Shown here: one piece after another, positions 50,960 through 60,737 of the stretch
How the letters are laid out: each line of letters opens with the position of its first letter
Numbering within the stretch: the stretch's first letter is position 1
NCBI GenBank assembly: GCA_903901875.1
Contig: CAIUSO010000010.1
Coordinates: 18,813 to 82,812, forward strand
Source of the DNA: an uncultured Geobacteraceae bacterium
GTDB taxonomy: Bacteria; Desulfobacterota; Desulfuromonadia; Geobacterales; Pseudopelobacteraceae
Length of the DNA: 64,000 nucleotides
Direction of reading: 5' to 3'
Notes under the pieces: generated by a model
Told to the model about the DNA's origin: nothing
Seen by the model: only the letters and a program-made list of their open reading frames with translations
Databases searched by the model: none
Position numbers and translations under genes: made by a program

Positions 50960-52894
50960 ATGTCCAAAACCACCAAGCAGTTCCAGACTGAAGTTCAACA
51001 GTTACTCGATCTGGTAATACACTCTCTCTATTCCAACAAGGATATCTTCCTGCGCGAATTGATATCGAACGCTTCCGATGCCATTGATAAAATCCGCTTT
51101 GAATCCCATTCAGATGAATCACTTCTTGAAGGAAACAGTGACTGGAAAATCAAGCTTATTCCGAACAAGGATGCCGGCACACTGGTGATCCGTGACAACG
51201 GTATCGGCATGAACATGGCTGAGGTAGAAGAAAACATTGGTACCATTGCCCGTTCCGGCACCAAGGCGTTCATGCAGTCACTGAAAGAGAAAGCTTCCAG
51301 CGACAATCCGGAACTGATCGGCCAATTCGGCGTCGGATTTTATGCTTCTTTTATGGTAGCCGACCGGGTCGTCCTGGAAACCCGTAAAGGTGGTGCAGCC
51401 GCCGATGGGTGCCGCTGGGAATCAAATGGCGACGGCAGTTATACCATTGAAGAGTGCAGTTGTGAATTACGTGGTACGGAAATAACTCTGTACCTGAAAG
51501 AAGAATTCAAAGAATATCTGGATGAATGGAAAGTTCGGTCCATAGTAAAAAAATATTCCGATTATATACAGTATCCTGTTGTTATGGATATTACCCGAAC
51601 AGAAACTCCCAAAGGGGTCGATGGTGAGGTGATTGAAGGTGCCGGTACCATCGAGAAAACCGAGGAGCAGATTCTAAACTCCATGAAGGCGATCTGGGCA
51701 CGGGCAAAAAGCGATGTGACTGATGAGGAATACACAGAGTTTTACAAGCACATCTCCCACGACTACGATGCACCGTTCCGTACCATTCATTTTTCCGCCG
51801 AGGGAACCAGTGAATTCAAGGCACTCCTCTATCTGCCGGCAAAAAAGCCATTTGACCTGTTTACCAACGACCGAAAAAAAGGGCTTCAACTCTACGTTCG
51901 CCGTGTATTTATCAGCGATAAGTGTGAAGAGCTCATTCCGGACTATCTCCGTTTTGTGAAAGGGGTTGTTGATTCCTCCGATCTGCCGTTGAATGTATCA
52001 CGGGAAATTCTTCAGGAAGATGTACAGATCAAGCGGATCCAGAAGAGTCTTGTCGGAAAGATTATATCGACTCTCACTGAAGTTAAGGAGCAGAAGTTCG
52101 ATGAATACGTTACCTTTTGGAAAGAGTTCGGACAGGTTCTCAAGGAAGGTTTGCACTTTGACTATGCCAACAAGGAGAAGTTGCAGGAGTTGGTACTTTT
52201 TGAGAGCACCACTTCTGAAGCTGGCTCCCTCGTATCCTTGAAGGACTATGTCAGTCGTATGCCGGAAAACCAGAAAGAAATTTACTATATAACCGGTTCA
52301 AGCCGTGAAACAGTTGAGCAGTCCCCCCACTTGGAAGTTTTCCGCGCCAAAGGGTTTGAGGTTCTGTTTCTCACCGACCCCGTTGACGAGTGGGTTGTTC
52401 AGTCCATGACCGAATATCAGGAAAAACAGCTGAAAGCCGTTGACCGGGGCGATCTCAGCCTGGACAGCGATGAAGAAAAGCTGGAGAAGGAAAAGAAGCG
52501 GGAAGAAGCACAGAAGGAATTCAGTGATCTCATTTCTCTCATTGGGAATCAACTGAAAGACAAGGTTAAAGAGGTTCGTTTCTCTAACCGACTGACCGAC
52601 AGTGCCTGTTGCCTTGTTGCCGATGAGTACGGCATGAACGCCAATATGGAACGGATCATGAAAGCAATGAATCAGACTGTTCCTGATTCCAAGCGGATTC
52701 TTGAATTGAATCCTGACCATGCCATACTTAAAACCATGGCGGCTATTCACCAGAAGGATGCCGCAGCGCCGGCACTCACCGATTATTCAGACCTGCTCTA
52801 TGATCAGGCTCTCTTGACTGAAGGATCAACCATTAAGGACCCGCTCCGTTTCACCAGGCTGGTCAGTGAACTTATGGTTAAAGCGGCACAGTAG
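50960..52894 (+). CDS. htpG: molecular chaperone HtpG (Hsp90)
   Basis: [67 protein letters not shown]. Confidence 0.97.
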   Translation: MSKTTKQFQTEVQQLLDLVIHSLYSNKDIFLRELISNASDAIDKIRFESHSDESLLEGNSDWKIKLIPNKDAGTLVIRDNGIGMNMAEVEENIGTIARSGTKAFMQSLKEKASSDNPELIGQFGVGFYASFMVADRVVLETRKGGAAADGCRWESNGDGSYTIEECSCELRGTEITLYLKEEFKEYLDEWKVRSIVKKYSDYIQYPVVMDITRTETPKGVDGEVIEGAGTIEKTEEQILNSMKAIWARAKSDVTDEEYTEFYKHISHDYDAPFRTIHFSAEGTSEFKALLYLPAKKPFDLFTNDRKKGLQLYVRRVFISDKCEELIPDYLRFVKGVVDSSDLPLNVSREILQEDVQIKRIQKSLVGKIISTLTEVKEQKFDEYVTFWKEFGQVLKEGLHFDYANKEKLQELVLFESTTSEAGSLVSLKDYVSRMPENQKEIYYITGSSRETVEQSPHLEVFRAKGFEVLFLTDPVDEWVVQSMTEYQEKQLKAVDRGDLSLDSDEEKLEKEKKREEAQKEFSDLISLIGNQLKDKVKEVRFSNRLTDSACCLVADEYGMNANMERIMKAMNQTVPDSKRILELNPDHAILKTMAAIHQKDAAAPALTDYSDLLYDQALLTEGSTIKDPLRFTRLVSELMVKAAQ

Positions 52895-52901
52895 TTTAAA
52901 C

Positions 52902-52935
52902 GTACCTGTGACGTCACGACAGACGTCACAGGTAC
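52902..52935. repeat. perfect 14-bp inverted repeat after htpG
   Basis: GTACCTGTGACGTC ACGACA GACGTCACAGGTAC. Confidence 0.85.
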
Positions 52936-52943
52936 AAAAGACA

Positions 52944-52986
52944 AAAGCGTACTTTTACTCGATACCATCGAATAAAAGTACGCTTT
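52944..52986. terminator. second long hairpin after htpG, terminator-like
   Basis: AAAGCGTACTTTTACTCGAT ACC ATCGAATAAAAGTACGCTTT, about 20-bp stem with one mismatch. Confidence 0.75.
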
Positions 52987-53017
52987 GTGTATTAAAACGA
53001 CCTGCCTCAGAGGTAAA

Positions 53018-53167
53018 TCAGCTTGCTACATAGAGTAGATCATCAATTTTATTTTCAAAATAATCCTCAATTTTATCGGTCAGCTCCGGTTTTGTTCTGT
53101 TTAATAATTCGTAGGCAACAGCACCGATAAAAACACCAGAAAGTGTCAACATAGTAAGTTTGAGCAT
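53018..53167 (-). CDS. 49-aa predicted single-TM small protein (absent from ORF track)
   Basis: MLKLTMLTLSGVFIGAVAYELLNRTKPELTDKIEDYFENKIDDLLYVAS; RBS-like AGAAAGGA upstream. Confidence 0.6.
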   Translation of the reverse strand: MLKLTMLTLSGVFIGAVAYELLNRTKPELTDKIEDYFENKIDDLLYVAS

Positions 53168-53283
53168 AACGTTTCCTTTCTTCTGTTATAATGGAGTTTT
53201 AAATAGTATACACCCGAATCATGATGCACGTTCATTATCATATATCTCAGCGAAATGTCAAGCATTCCTGAGATACCGGTATT

Positions 53284-56055
53284 TTATGAGCATGAATTAA
53301 GCCACCTTTTGATGGCATCATCAAGTAATTCCTTGTTAATTGGCTTTGAGAGATAATCGTCCATACCGCTCTGAAGACATATGGCACGATCCTCTGCGGT
53401 TGCGTTAGCTGTCATTGCAATAATGGGTACCTTCCTGTTAAGAATGCCGGAATTGCCGTTACGAATGGCATTAGTTGCCTCAAATCCATTCATTACCGGC
53501 ATGAGACAATCCATAAGTACCAGATCATAGTTTATCATCTCCAGTGCCCGAAGGGCTTCCTGACCGTCAGCCGCCACATCAACCCGGTATCCCAATGATT
53601 TCAACATATGCTGGGCTACTTTCTGGTTGATGATATTATCTTCTACCAGCAGAATACGCACCCCCAACCGTACCGATTCGGGGATAATATGCTGGGTTAT
53701 AATTCCTTGTGGAAGTTGATCATTACCGGAATCAAGCGTTCTCCCCAGAACAACCTCCAAACAATCATAGAGCTGTGCCTGACGGACCGGCTTATGGAGA
53801 TAACCGACAAACCCGATCTGTTCCAGAATTAACGCATCACCCCGCCGAGCTATGGAGGTCAACATGACCAATAAGGTTGATTTCAGGAGCGGATCTGCCA
53901 TTACGCGCCTACCAAGATCCATTCCGTCCATATCCGGCATTTCCTGGTCCAGAACCGCAATCCGAAAGGGATCCCCCGACCGGGCCGCAGCGAGAAGCAT
54001 TTCAAGCCCCTCTGCACCGTCGGAAGCAACGTCATGACGACATCCCCATAATTTTAACAGATTTTTCATAAGAATACGGTTAGTATCGTTGTCATCCACT
54101 ACCAGAATACGGGTGGCGGTAAGTTTTCCCTGGCCGAGGCGCTGAATTGCCCGAAAAGCATCGGTACTCTGGATGGCCTGTTTCTCCAGACAGAGGGTAA
54201 ACCAGAACGTTGACCCACCATTTTCAACACTTTTTACCCCTATTTCCCCCCCCATCAACTCGGTCAACTGCCGACAGATCGCAAGACCGAGTCCGGTTCC
54301 GCCAAACTTTCGGGTAGTACTTCCATCGGCCTGGGTAAAGGGATCAAATATTGCTGCTAATCGGGACTCGGGAATACCAATACCGGTGTCCTGTATTTCA
54401 AAAAGTATGGTGGCACTCTGTTCCTGATCGGAACGAAGAGTAGCACTAATGACAACTTCACCCACGCTGGTAAACTTGATGGCGTTACCGGTTAAATTGG
54501 TAATTATCTGTCGAATCCTCCCGGGATCACCACGAAGATATGACGGGACTGCCGGATCAATACGGCAAATAAGCTCCAGTCCTGCTTCTTCACTCTTCAA
54601 TGCAAGCAGTTCGGCCGTATCCTCCAAAGTGACCCGTAAGTCGAAATCAAGAATTTCAAGGTCAAGTTTACCCGCCTCTATTTTTGAAAAGTCCAGGATT
54701 TCATTAATGATCGAGAGAAGATTTTCACCGCTTTTACTGGCTATTTCAGCGTACTCCCGCTGCTCCGCTGTGAGCCTTGTTTCAAGCAACATATTATTCA
54801 TACCAAGCACGCCATTCATCGGAGTGCGGATTTCATGGCTCATTGTCGCGAGGAACGAACTTTTGGCAAGACTGGCAGCTTCAGCCTGTTCCTTTGCCTC
54901 GGTTAGTTCTTCAAGCATGTTCTTCATTATGGTTATATCTTCCTTAACCGCAAGATAATGGGTGATCACACCACGACCATCCCGCAGGGCCGATATGGTG
55001 ACGTGTTCCCAAAACAATCGGCCATCCTTGCATTTATTTCTCAGTTCACCCTCCCATGTTTCACCAGAAGTAATGGTCAGCCACAGGTGCTGATATACTT
55101 CGGGAGGGACCATGCCGGACTGCATCAATCGCGGCGTCTGACCAATGGCATCGGCACTGCTGTAACCGGTGAGAGTGGTGAATTGGGGGTTGACAAATTC
55201 GATGCGACCCTGGGTATCGGTGATTAAAATAGAGACGGGACACTGCTCTACTGCTCGCGATAACGTGCGGCGCTCATTTTCAAGACGCTTTCGCTCGGTG
55301 ATATCGGAAAAAGTAATTACAGCGCCTACCGTATGTCCATTTTCGATTAGGGGATGTGAAGAAAAAGAGGCGGGAAAGAAATCTCCATTTTTCCTGCACA
55401 GTAACAGGTCGTCATTCCGAAATGTAACGCCAACACTATTGAGTGGAGATGACTGACACAGATGATCGACTTCAGGAATCTGCTCACATTTTAGAGAGGA
55501 GTTGATCGTGTGACCGATCAACTCCTCTGCCTGATAGCCAAGAATTCGCAAGCCGGGCGTATTGATAAAGGTACAGATTCCTGCCAGGTCAATACTGTAG
55601 ATACCTTGAATTGTTGACTGTAACAACTGTTCGCTGCGGTCTTCACTTTTTAGAAGGTTTAACTTTGCCTCATCGGCACGTTTTTTTGTCCTAACCTGGT
55701 TCATGACCCGCAACTGCATTTCTTCTCGGTTGAATGGCTTAGCCAGAAATTCACTTGCCCCCAAACTCATGGTGCGGATGACTTCATCGGCACTACCGGT
55801 TAGAACCACCAGCGGAATATGCTGCCACTTTTCACTTTTTTTAACCTGACAAATCAGCTCATGGCCATTCATGACCGGCATCTCAAGATCAACGAGAATG
55901 GCATCAACCTCGGGATGTTGCTCAAGCATTTGGAGAGCCTGGAGACCGTTATAGCATTTCAGTACACGGCAGCCAACTTCCGACATGATAAGTTCTATCA
56001 GTTCGGTATGCATACTGTCATCGTCTATGGCAAGAACAGTTACCTCATCTGACAT
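53284..56055 (-). CDS. hybrid histidine kinase (REC-PAS-PAS-HisKA-HATPase-REC-REC)
   Basis: N-terminal REC VDLEMPVMNG; two [33 protein letters not shown] and [15 protein letters not shown] receivers. Confidence 0.92.
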   Translation of the reverse strand: MSDEVTVLAIDDDSMHTELIELIMSEVGCRVLKCYNGLQALQMLEQHPEVDAILVDLEMPVMNGHELICQVKKSEKWQHIPLVVLTGSADEVIRTMSLGASEFLAKPFNREEMQLRVMNQVRTKKRADEAKLNLLKSEDRSEQLLQSTIQGIYSIDLAGICTFINTPGLRILGYQAEELIGHTINSSLKCEQIPEVDHLCQSSPLNSVGVTFRNDDLLLCRKNGDFFPASFSSHPLIENGHTVGAVITFSDITERKRLENERRTLSRAVEQCPVSILITDTQGRIEFVNPQFTTLTGYSSADAIGQTPRLMQSGMVPPEVYQHLWLTITSGETWEGELRNKCKDGRLFWEHVTISALRDGRGVITHYLAVKEDITIMKNMLEELTEAKEQAEAASLAKSSFLATMSHEIRTPMNGVLGMNNMLLETRLTAEQREYAEIASKSGENLLSIINEILDFSKIEAGKLDLEILDFDLRVTLEDTAELLALKSEEAGLELICRIDPAVPSYLRGDPGRIRQIITNLTGNAIKFTSVGEVVISATLRSDQEQSATILFEIQDTGIGIPESRLAAIFDPFTQADGSTTRKFGGTGLGLAICRQLTELMGGEIGVKSVENGGSTFWFTLCLEKQAIQSTDAFRAIQRLGQGKLTATRILVVDDNDTNRILMKNLLKLWGCRHDVASDGAEGLEMLLAAARSGDPFRIAVLDQEMPDMDGMDLGRRVMADPLLKSTLLVMLTSIARRGDALILEQIGFVGYLHKPVRQAQLYDCLEVVLGRTLDSGNDQLPQGIITQHIIPESVRLGVRILLVEDNIINQKVAQHMLKSLGYRVDVAADGQEALRALEMINYDLVLMDCLMPVMNGFEATNAIRNGNSGILNRKVPIIAMTANATAEDRAICLQSGMDDYLSKPINKELLDDAIKRWLNSCS

Positions 56056-56139
56056 AATCCCCCCGAAATGGTGGAAGCATAGGATTTTACGTTACACAAG
56101 ATGGCAAGTTAAAAAAAGAGGAATGAGCTGAGAAGTAAA

Positions 56140-57228
56140 TTATGCGTCAAGGGAAGATACTTCTTTAAATATATATTCAATGACGAGGAAGGCCTTAATA
56201 ATTTCCGGATCAAAGTGGGTCCCGGACTCCTCAATCAGCATCCCCTTAACGACTTCATGATCAAAGCCTTTTCTGTAACACCGATCTGAGCGCAACGCAT
56301 CGTAGCAATCGGCAACAGCCATAATCCTGGCTGAAAGAGGGATATTTTTTCCTACAAGACCATCGGGATATCCGGATCCGTCCCAGTATTCATGGTGATA
56401 CAGAGCTATCTCAATTCCCATGCCAATTAAATCATTGTCAGGATATTTATTGAAAACCATCTGCATATTTTCAGCACCAACGACTGTATGGGATTTCATC
56501 GTTTCAAATTCTTCTCTGGTCAACGAGGCAGGTTTAAGAAGGACGTTGTCGGGAATCGATATTTTACCGATATCATGCATAGGTGCTGCCTGTTGAATAC
56601 AGTCAATAAAAGCGGGCGAAATTGAAGCGGCATATGGCGAATCACTTGCTAACTGCCGGGCAAGCATTTCACAATACCGGCATACTCTTTCCAGATGGGC
56701 ACCGGTATCATCATCCCGTTGTTCAGCAAGTTTTGCCAGGGCAAAAATAGTGGCTTGCTGGGCCTCGGAAATCTTGCGGATTTTCTTTTCAATCATTTCC
56801 TGATATTCAAGTCTCAAGCGAAGGGTACTCAAGCTGAGGTGGGTATTTATCCTGATTTTCAGTTCTTCAATATGAAACGGTTTTGCAATAAAATCAACGG
56901 CACCAACCCCAAATGCCCTTATTTTGTCATTAATGCCAATATTGCCGCTCATGAAAATAACCGGAATATCTTTCAAGTGTTCAATCAGCTTGATGCGCTC
57001 ACACACCTGATAACCATCAAGTTCCGGCATGGAAATATCAAACAGAAAAAGATCGGGAACAAGCTCCAACGCCATGTCTAAAGCAGCTTTACCATCATTA
57101 CAGAGAAATACTTCCGTATTCGTTGAGGCAAAAGTACTTTTCAGTAGTGCAAGAATATCCATGTCATCATCGGCAACCAAAATCCGAGATGATTTCACAT
57201 TACGACTATATTTTGCAGTTAGTGGCAT
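56140..57228 (-). CDS. response regulator with HD-GYP domain (c-di-GMP phosphodiesterase-like)
   Basis: REC LVADDDMDILALLKS/LFDISMPELDGYQV; MHDIGKISIPDNVLLKP, YHHEYWDGSGYPDGLVGKNIPL. Confidence 0.93.
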   Translation of the reverse strand: MPLTAKYSRNVKSSRILVADDDMDILALLKSTFASTNTEVFLCNDGKAALDMALELVPDLFLFDISMPELDGYQVCERIKLIEHLKDIPVIFMSGNIGINDKIRAFGVGAVDFIAKPFHIEELKIRINTHLSLSTLRLRLEYQEMIEKKIRKISEAQQATIFALAKLAEQRDDDTGAHLERVCRYCEMLARQLASDSPYAASISPAFIDCIQQAAPMHDIGKISIPDNVLLKPASLTREEFETMKSHTVVGAENMQMVFNKYPDNDLIGMGIEIALYHHEYWDGSGYPDGLVGKNIPLSARIMAVADCYDALRSDRCYRKGFDHEVVKGMLIEESGTHFDPEIIKAFLVIEYIFKEVSSLDA

Positions 57229-57327
57229 GCCAATTCCATGATGATATTAAAATACCTGACATAATTAAGACTACATAAAAGTGGCTCAATATAACACAGA
57301 TAATAACTCTCTGGGAATATAAAAGGA

Positions 57328-58365
57328 TCAGTTACTCCTTGATTGCTTTTCCTTGAACTGTTTTACCTGTTCCTCAAAGCAGTCTGGACACATACCATGA
57401 CTGAAGACGGCATCGGAATGCTGACTTATGTATGCTTCCAGCTGAAGCCAACTGTTCTCTTTATCCCTGATTTTTTTACAATACGAACAAATAGGGATGA
57501 TTCCCTCAAGTTGTTTGATACGGTTCAACGCCGATTCAAGCTGATCTCTCTGCTCCTTTACCAGATCATTACGTCGTTTGAGTTCAATCTCAGACTCTTT
57601 AAGTTCCGTAATATCTTGAATGGTTCCGGTCACGAGCAGCGGATATGTACCGTCAGACTGCTCAACCTGGGCCCTTCCCCTGATCCAGACAACTTTCCCA
57701 TCTATTTCTATACGATACACAATATCATAGGGATCAAAGCTGGAGAGCATTTCATACCAGGCGGAAGTCACCATTGAATAATCTTCATGGTGTATGAACG
57801 AGAAGAAGTCTATGGCTGTGATCTGCTCATGTTCGGGAATGCCGAACATTCGGTGAGCTTCTGCAGACCAGTCGACCTTGCCGGTAAGAAGATCGAGGGT
57901 CCAGCTCCCGGTCTGTGCAACGGACTGGGCGCGATTGAGATTTTCCTGATTTTTACGCAGCAGGTTTTCAATATGCTGGCGTTTATTGAAATCAACTCTC
58001 CGTTGAAGATGGCTTTTGACGCGTAATAACAGTTCTGTTTTCTCGTAGGGTTTTGTAATGAAATCATCGGCACCGGTAGCCATTGAGAGAAGTGCATCTT
58101 CACGGTTTCCCGCAACAACAATAACTGCTATTGCCTGTAATTCGGGCGTAGATCTGACCACCTTCAACATTTCTCTCCCGCCCATGACCGGCATTTCCAG
58201 ATCGAGCAGAATCACGTCAACGTCACGGTATACAGCCAGTAAATCCAAGCCTTCCCTGCCATTACCGGCAATAAGAAAGTTTTCAAAATGATCGGAAAGC
58301 ATATGTCTCAGCATTTCACAGCTCATGCCATCATCATCGATGATCAAAATCCGTGTTGATTTCAT
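57328..58365 (-). CDS. response regulator with PAS domain and C-terminal Cys-rich segment
   Basis: REC LIIDDDGMSCEMLRHML/LLDLEMPVMGG; PAS SWTLDLLTGKVDWSAEAHRMFGI; C-terminal IIPICSYCKKIRDKENSWLQLEAYISQHSDAVFSHGMCPDC. Confidence 0.85.
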   Translation of the reverse strand: MKSTRILIIDDDGMSCEMLRHMLSDHFENFLIAGNGREGLDLLAVYRDVDVILLDLEMPVMGGREMLKVVRSTPELQAIAVIVVAGNREDALLSMATGADDFITKPYEKTELLLRVKSHLQRRVDFNKRQHIENLLRKNQENLNRAQSVAQTGSWTLDLLTGKVDWSAEAHRMFGIPEHEQITAIDFFSFIHHEDYSMVTSAWYEMLSSFDPYDIVYRIEIDGKVVWIRGRAQVEQSDGTYPLLVTGTIQDITELKESEIELKRRNDLVKEQRDQLESALNRIKQLEGIIPICSYCKKIRDKENSWLQLEAYISQHSDAVFSHGMCPDCFEEQVKQFKEKQSRSN

Positions 58366-58465
58366 ATGTATCCTTGAAGATTAGAAGTTTACTCAGCTAT
58401 GATAATCTTGATAGCGGAGCACATTATGTCATTATTATTCCTTTCAGTAAAATAAATTAGTGTGC

Positions 58466-60442
58466 TTACTGTTTCCGGGAAATAAAATCCCGCCTCGTTT
58501 CAGCAAGGGCAGTCATGATAGAGTTTGAAACCGTTTCAATTTCCTGCATGAGCGAATGAGCTCTGCTCTGGTTCCCGGCAGCTACCGCTGCAACGGCCTC
58601 TTTTGATAAGGAGTGAATACGCTCGTGGGGGCCGTCTATGGTCTTATACTTACTCAGATGGCCACAGATACTTTTACCGTCACTGTCATACCATTTTCCA
58701 AAGCGACAGGTATGATGGTCCGGAAGTCCACTGGCTTCCAGTTGTGTATCCCCAATCACCGCTGAACGAATTTTGTTGACAAACAAACGGTGATCATTTG
58801 CTGCTACAGTGAGCATAAGAACATCACTCTCCCTGGTTTTAAACATGCGAACAGTATTCTGTAGCTCCTCAGAAAGTTTATTTAACGCCACTGCCTCTGT
58901 CGATGTTTCATGGGAGGTTTTCGCAGCCTTATTAAATGCTCCCGTAATCTGATGAATATTAGTACTGATTTCACTGGTGGTAGCGGTCTGCTCCTCGGCA
59001 GCCGTGGCTATTTGATGTATCTGGTTCGTTACTTCACCAATTTGGTGTTGCATTTCCTGAAGTGCTTCACCAGAGCGGGCAGCCTCCCCAATTCCTTTAC
59101 TTACCTCCGTCACACCCAACTCCATGGCTTCTACGGCAATCTTCGTTTCCTTCTGGATAGCCTTTATCATTTCACCGATCTCTCGGGTTGCCCTTGTTGT
59201 CCTTTCAGCCAAAGCACGAACTTCGTCGGCAACCACGGCAAATCCTCTCCCCTGTTCTCCTGCCCGGGCCGCTTCTATGGCTGCATTGAGAGCGAGCAGA
59301 TTGGTCTGGTCGGCAATATCTTCAATAGTGCCGACAATGGCGCCAATCTGATCAGAACGGGCACCAAGGCTATCAATAACGGTTGCGGCACTTTGTACAC
59401 GATCCGCAATTCGATTCATTCCCGCTATAGTTGTCTGAATAACTGTCATACCTTCAGAAGCAAGTTCATTTGAATGCTGGGAACTGTCCGAAGCCATGGA
59501 ACAGTTTTGGGCAATACTGCTTGATGTTGCGGACATTTCCTCACTTGCCGTTGCAACTGAAGTCGCCTGTGATGCTGCGACTTCGATGCCTCTGGACATG
59601 TTCTGGGAAGATGCCTGGATAGCCCCGGCCGTTGCGGTCACGTTCACCGCAGAAAGAGCGGTACTGGCGATGAGTTGTTCGAGGGAATCGAGAAATCTGT
59701 TGAAATACCTGCTGACATTGGACAACTCATCACTGCCAGAAGCATCAAGACGCTTGGTCAGATCACCGTCCCCGTCAGACAATGCAAAAACATTTGTTAC
59801 AAATTCATTAATTTTGCGCATGATGGTCAGCTTAAGAATAACGAACAGAAATAGTATGCTCACAACCAGTGCAGCAAGAGCACACAACGCCATAACCACA
59901 CTCGACTGTTTTATCGCATCATACGCCTGCTCCACACTGGAACTCAGCTTTATGACACCAAGAAAGGGGCCATCAGTTGTATGGCATTGTTTGCAGCGTT
60001 CCTCGTTTGCAAGTGGAAGAAATGTTTCCAGAACATGGATTCCGTTTGATGAAAGTTCCTGATTTACGGTCTGTCCCGTCTGAAGTGCTTTAGTGACACT
60101 CGGATTATCCCTGGCTCCACTGGTTCGTTCAATCCCCTTACCGTTATAAATAGAAAGAGACAACAGCTGTTTACGTTCAGTAACGTCATGAATTTTTGCA
60201 TCAATCTTCTTCATGTCGTTGGCAAGCATATAATCTTTGATGTCATCGCCAATAATAAGTGCCGCATTTAAACTGTTTTTGATTTGTAGCAGTGTAAGTT
60301 GCTGTTTTGAGAGAATCAACGAGGTGCAACCAATGATTATCAAGGCTGAAACAATAGCGATGGAAGAGAAGAACACGATTTTCTGTGAGACTGAAAGAGA
60401 GATCCCCGTTTGGGGTGAAGTAGAAAAATCCTGATTTGCCAT
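58466..60442 (-). CDS. methyl-accepting chemotaxis protein with periplasmic heme-c (CXXCH) sensor domain and C-terminal CZB domain
   Basis: Two TM segments flanking [20 protein letters not shown] (CKQCH codons 59981-59995), HAMP, MCP hairpin [42 protein letters not shown]-terminal [23 protein letters not shown]...[14 protein letters not shown]. Confidence 0.9.
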   Translation of the reverse strand: MANQDFSTSPQTGISLSVSQKIVFFSSIAIVSALIIIGCTSLILSKQQLTLLQIKNSLNAALIIGDDIKDYMLANDMKKIDAKIHDVTERKQLLSLSIYNGKGIERTSGARDNPSVTKALQTGQTVNQELSSNGIHVLETFLPLANEERCKQCHTTDGPFLGVIKLSSSVEQAYDAIKQSSVVMALCALAALVVSILFLFVILKLTIMRKINEFVTNVFALSDGDGDLTKRLDASGSDELSNVSRYFNRFLDSLEQLIASTALSAVNVTATAGAIQASSQNMSRGIEVAASQATSVATASEEMSATSSSIAQNCSMASDSSQHSNELASEGMTVIQTTIAGMNRIADRVQSAATVIDSLGARSDQIGAIVGTIEDIADQTNLLALNAAIEAARAGEQGRGFAVVADEVRALAERTTRATREIGEMIKAIQKETKIAVEAMELGVTEVSKGIGEAARSGEALQEMQHQIGEVTNQIHQIATAAEEQTATTSEISTNIHQITGAFNKAAKTSHETSTEAVALNKLSEELQNTVRMFKTRESDVLMLTVAANDHRLFVNKIRSAVIGDTQLEASGLPDHHTCRFGKWYDSDGKSICGHLSKYKTIDGPHERIHSLSKEAVAAVAAGNQSRAHSLMQEIETVSNSIMTALAETRRDFISRKQ

Positions 60443-60486
60443 GCATACCTCCCGGTATTATTATTGTTTATTGAAATATTTTATAT

Positions 60487-60521
60487 AAAAAAAACCTTTC
60501 AATGATCACAGAGAAAGGTTT
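60487..60521 (-). terminator. intrinsic terminator / riboswitch expression platform
   Basis: Minus strand AAACCTTTC-(12 nt)-GAAAGGTTT followed by TTTTT. Confidence 0.88.
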
Positions 60522-60530
60522 GTTTAGGAA

Positions 60531-60625
60531 CAGTCTCCCATTGGTAGCCCGGCTATCCGCATAACGGACCCGCAGCTTTGCGTCCCCAGGTTACCCTGAA
60601 TTTGCTTTTTACAGAGAAAAAATTG
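60531..60625 (-). ncRNA. GEMM-I class cyclic dinucleotide riboswitch (A20, GEMM-Ib type; predicted 3',3'-cGAMP)
   Basis: Minus strand AAAAAGCAAATTCAGGGTAACCTGGGGACGCAAAGCTGCGGGTCCGTTATGCGGATAGCCGGGCTACCAATGG; conserved GGGACGCAAAGC, GUAA-capped hairpin UUCAGG-GUAA-CCUGGG, GCCGGGCUACC. Confidence 0.9.
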
Positions 60626-60737
60626 TACACTATTTTATGGGATAATATACGCTTAATGATTTATGTCAATAGTTAAACTCCATGAAAAAATGAAAAACAA
60701 AAATAATAATAATTCCTTTTATCTGTTACCTCACCCA

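Noticed and set aside
54449-54958. 169-aa plus-strand ORF opposite the hybrid kinase
   Set aside because: Ser-rich antisense translation of the conserved HisKA/HATPase region; no independent support.
58910-59473. 187-aa plus-strand ORF opposite the heme-c MCP
   Set aside because: Antisense of the conserved MCP signalling domain; a similar shadow ORF appears opposite the second MCP, as expected from codon bias.
60585-60600. Alternative GEMM register reading CAGGGTAACC as the AGGGCAAACC strand, which would give G20 (c-di-GMP type)
   Set aside because: In that register no hairpin can form before GGGACGCAAAG. The register using AAAGCAAA gives a 6-bp UUCAGG/CCUGGG stem with a GUAA tetraloop exactly like Vc2, so A20 is preferred.
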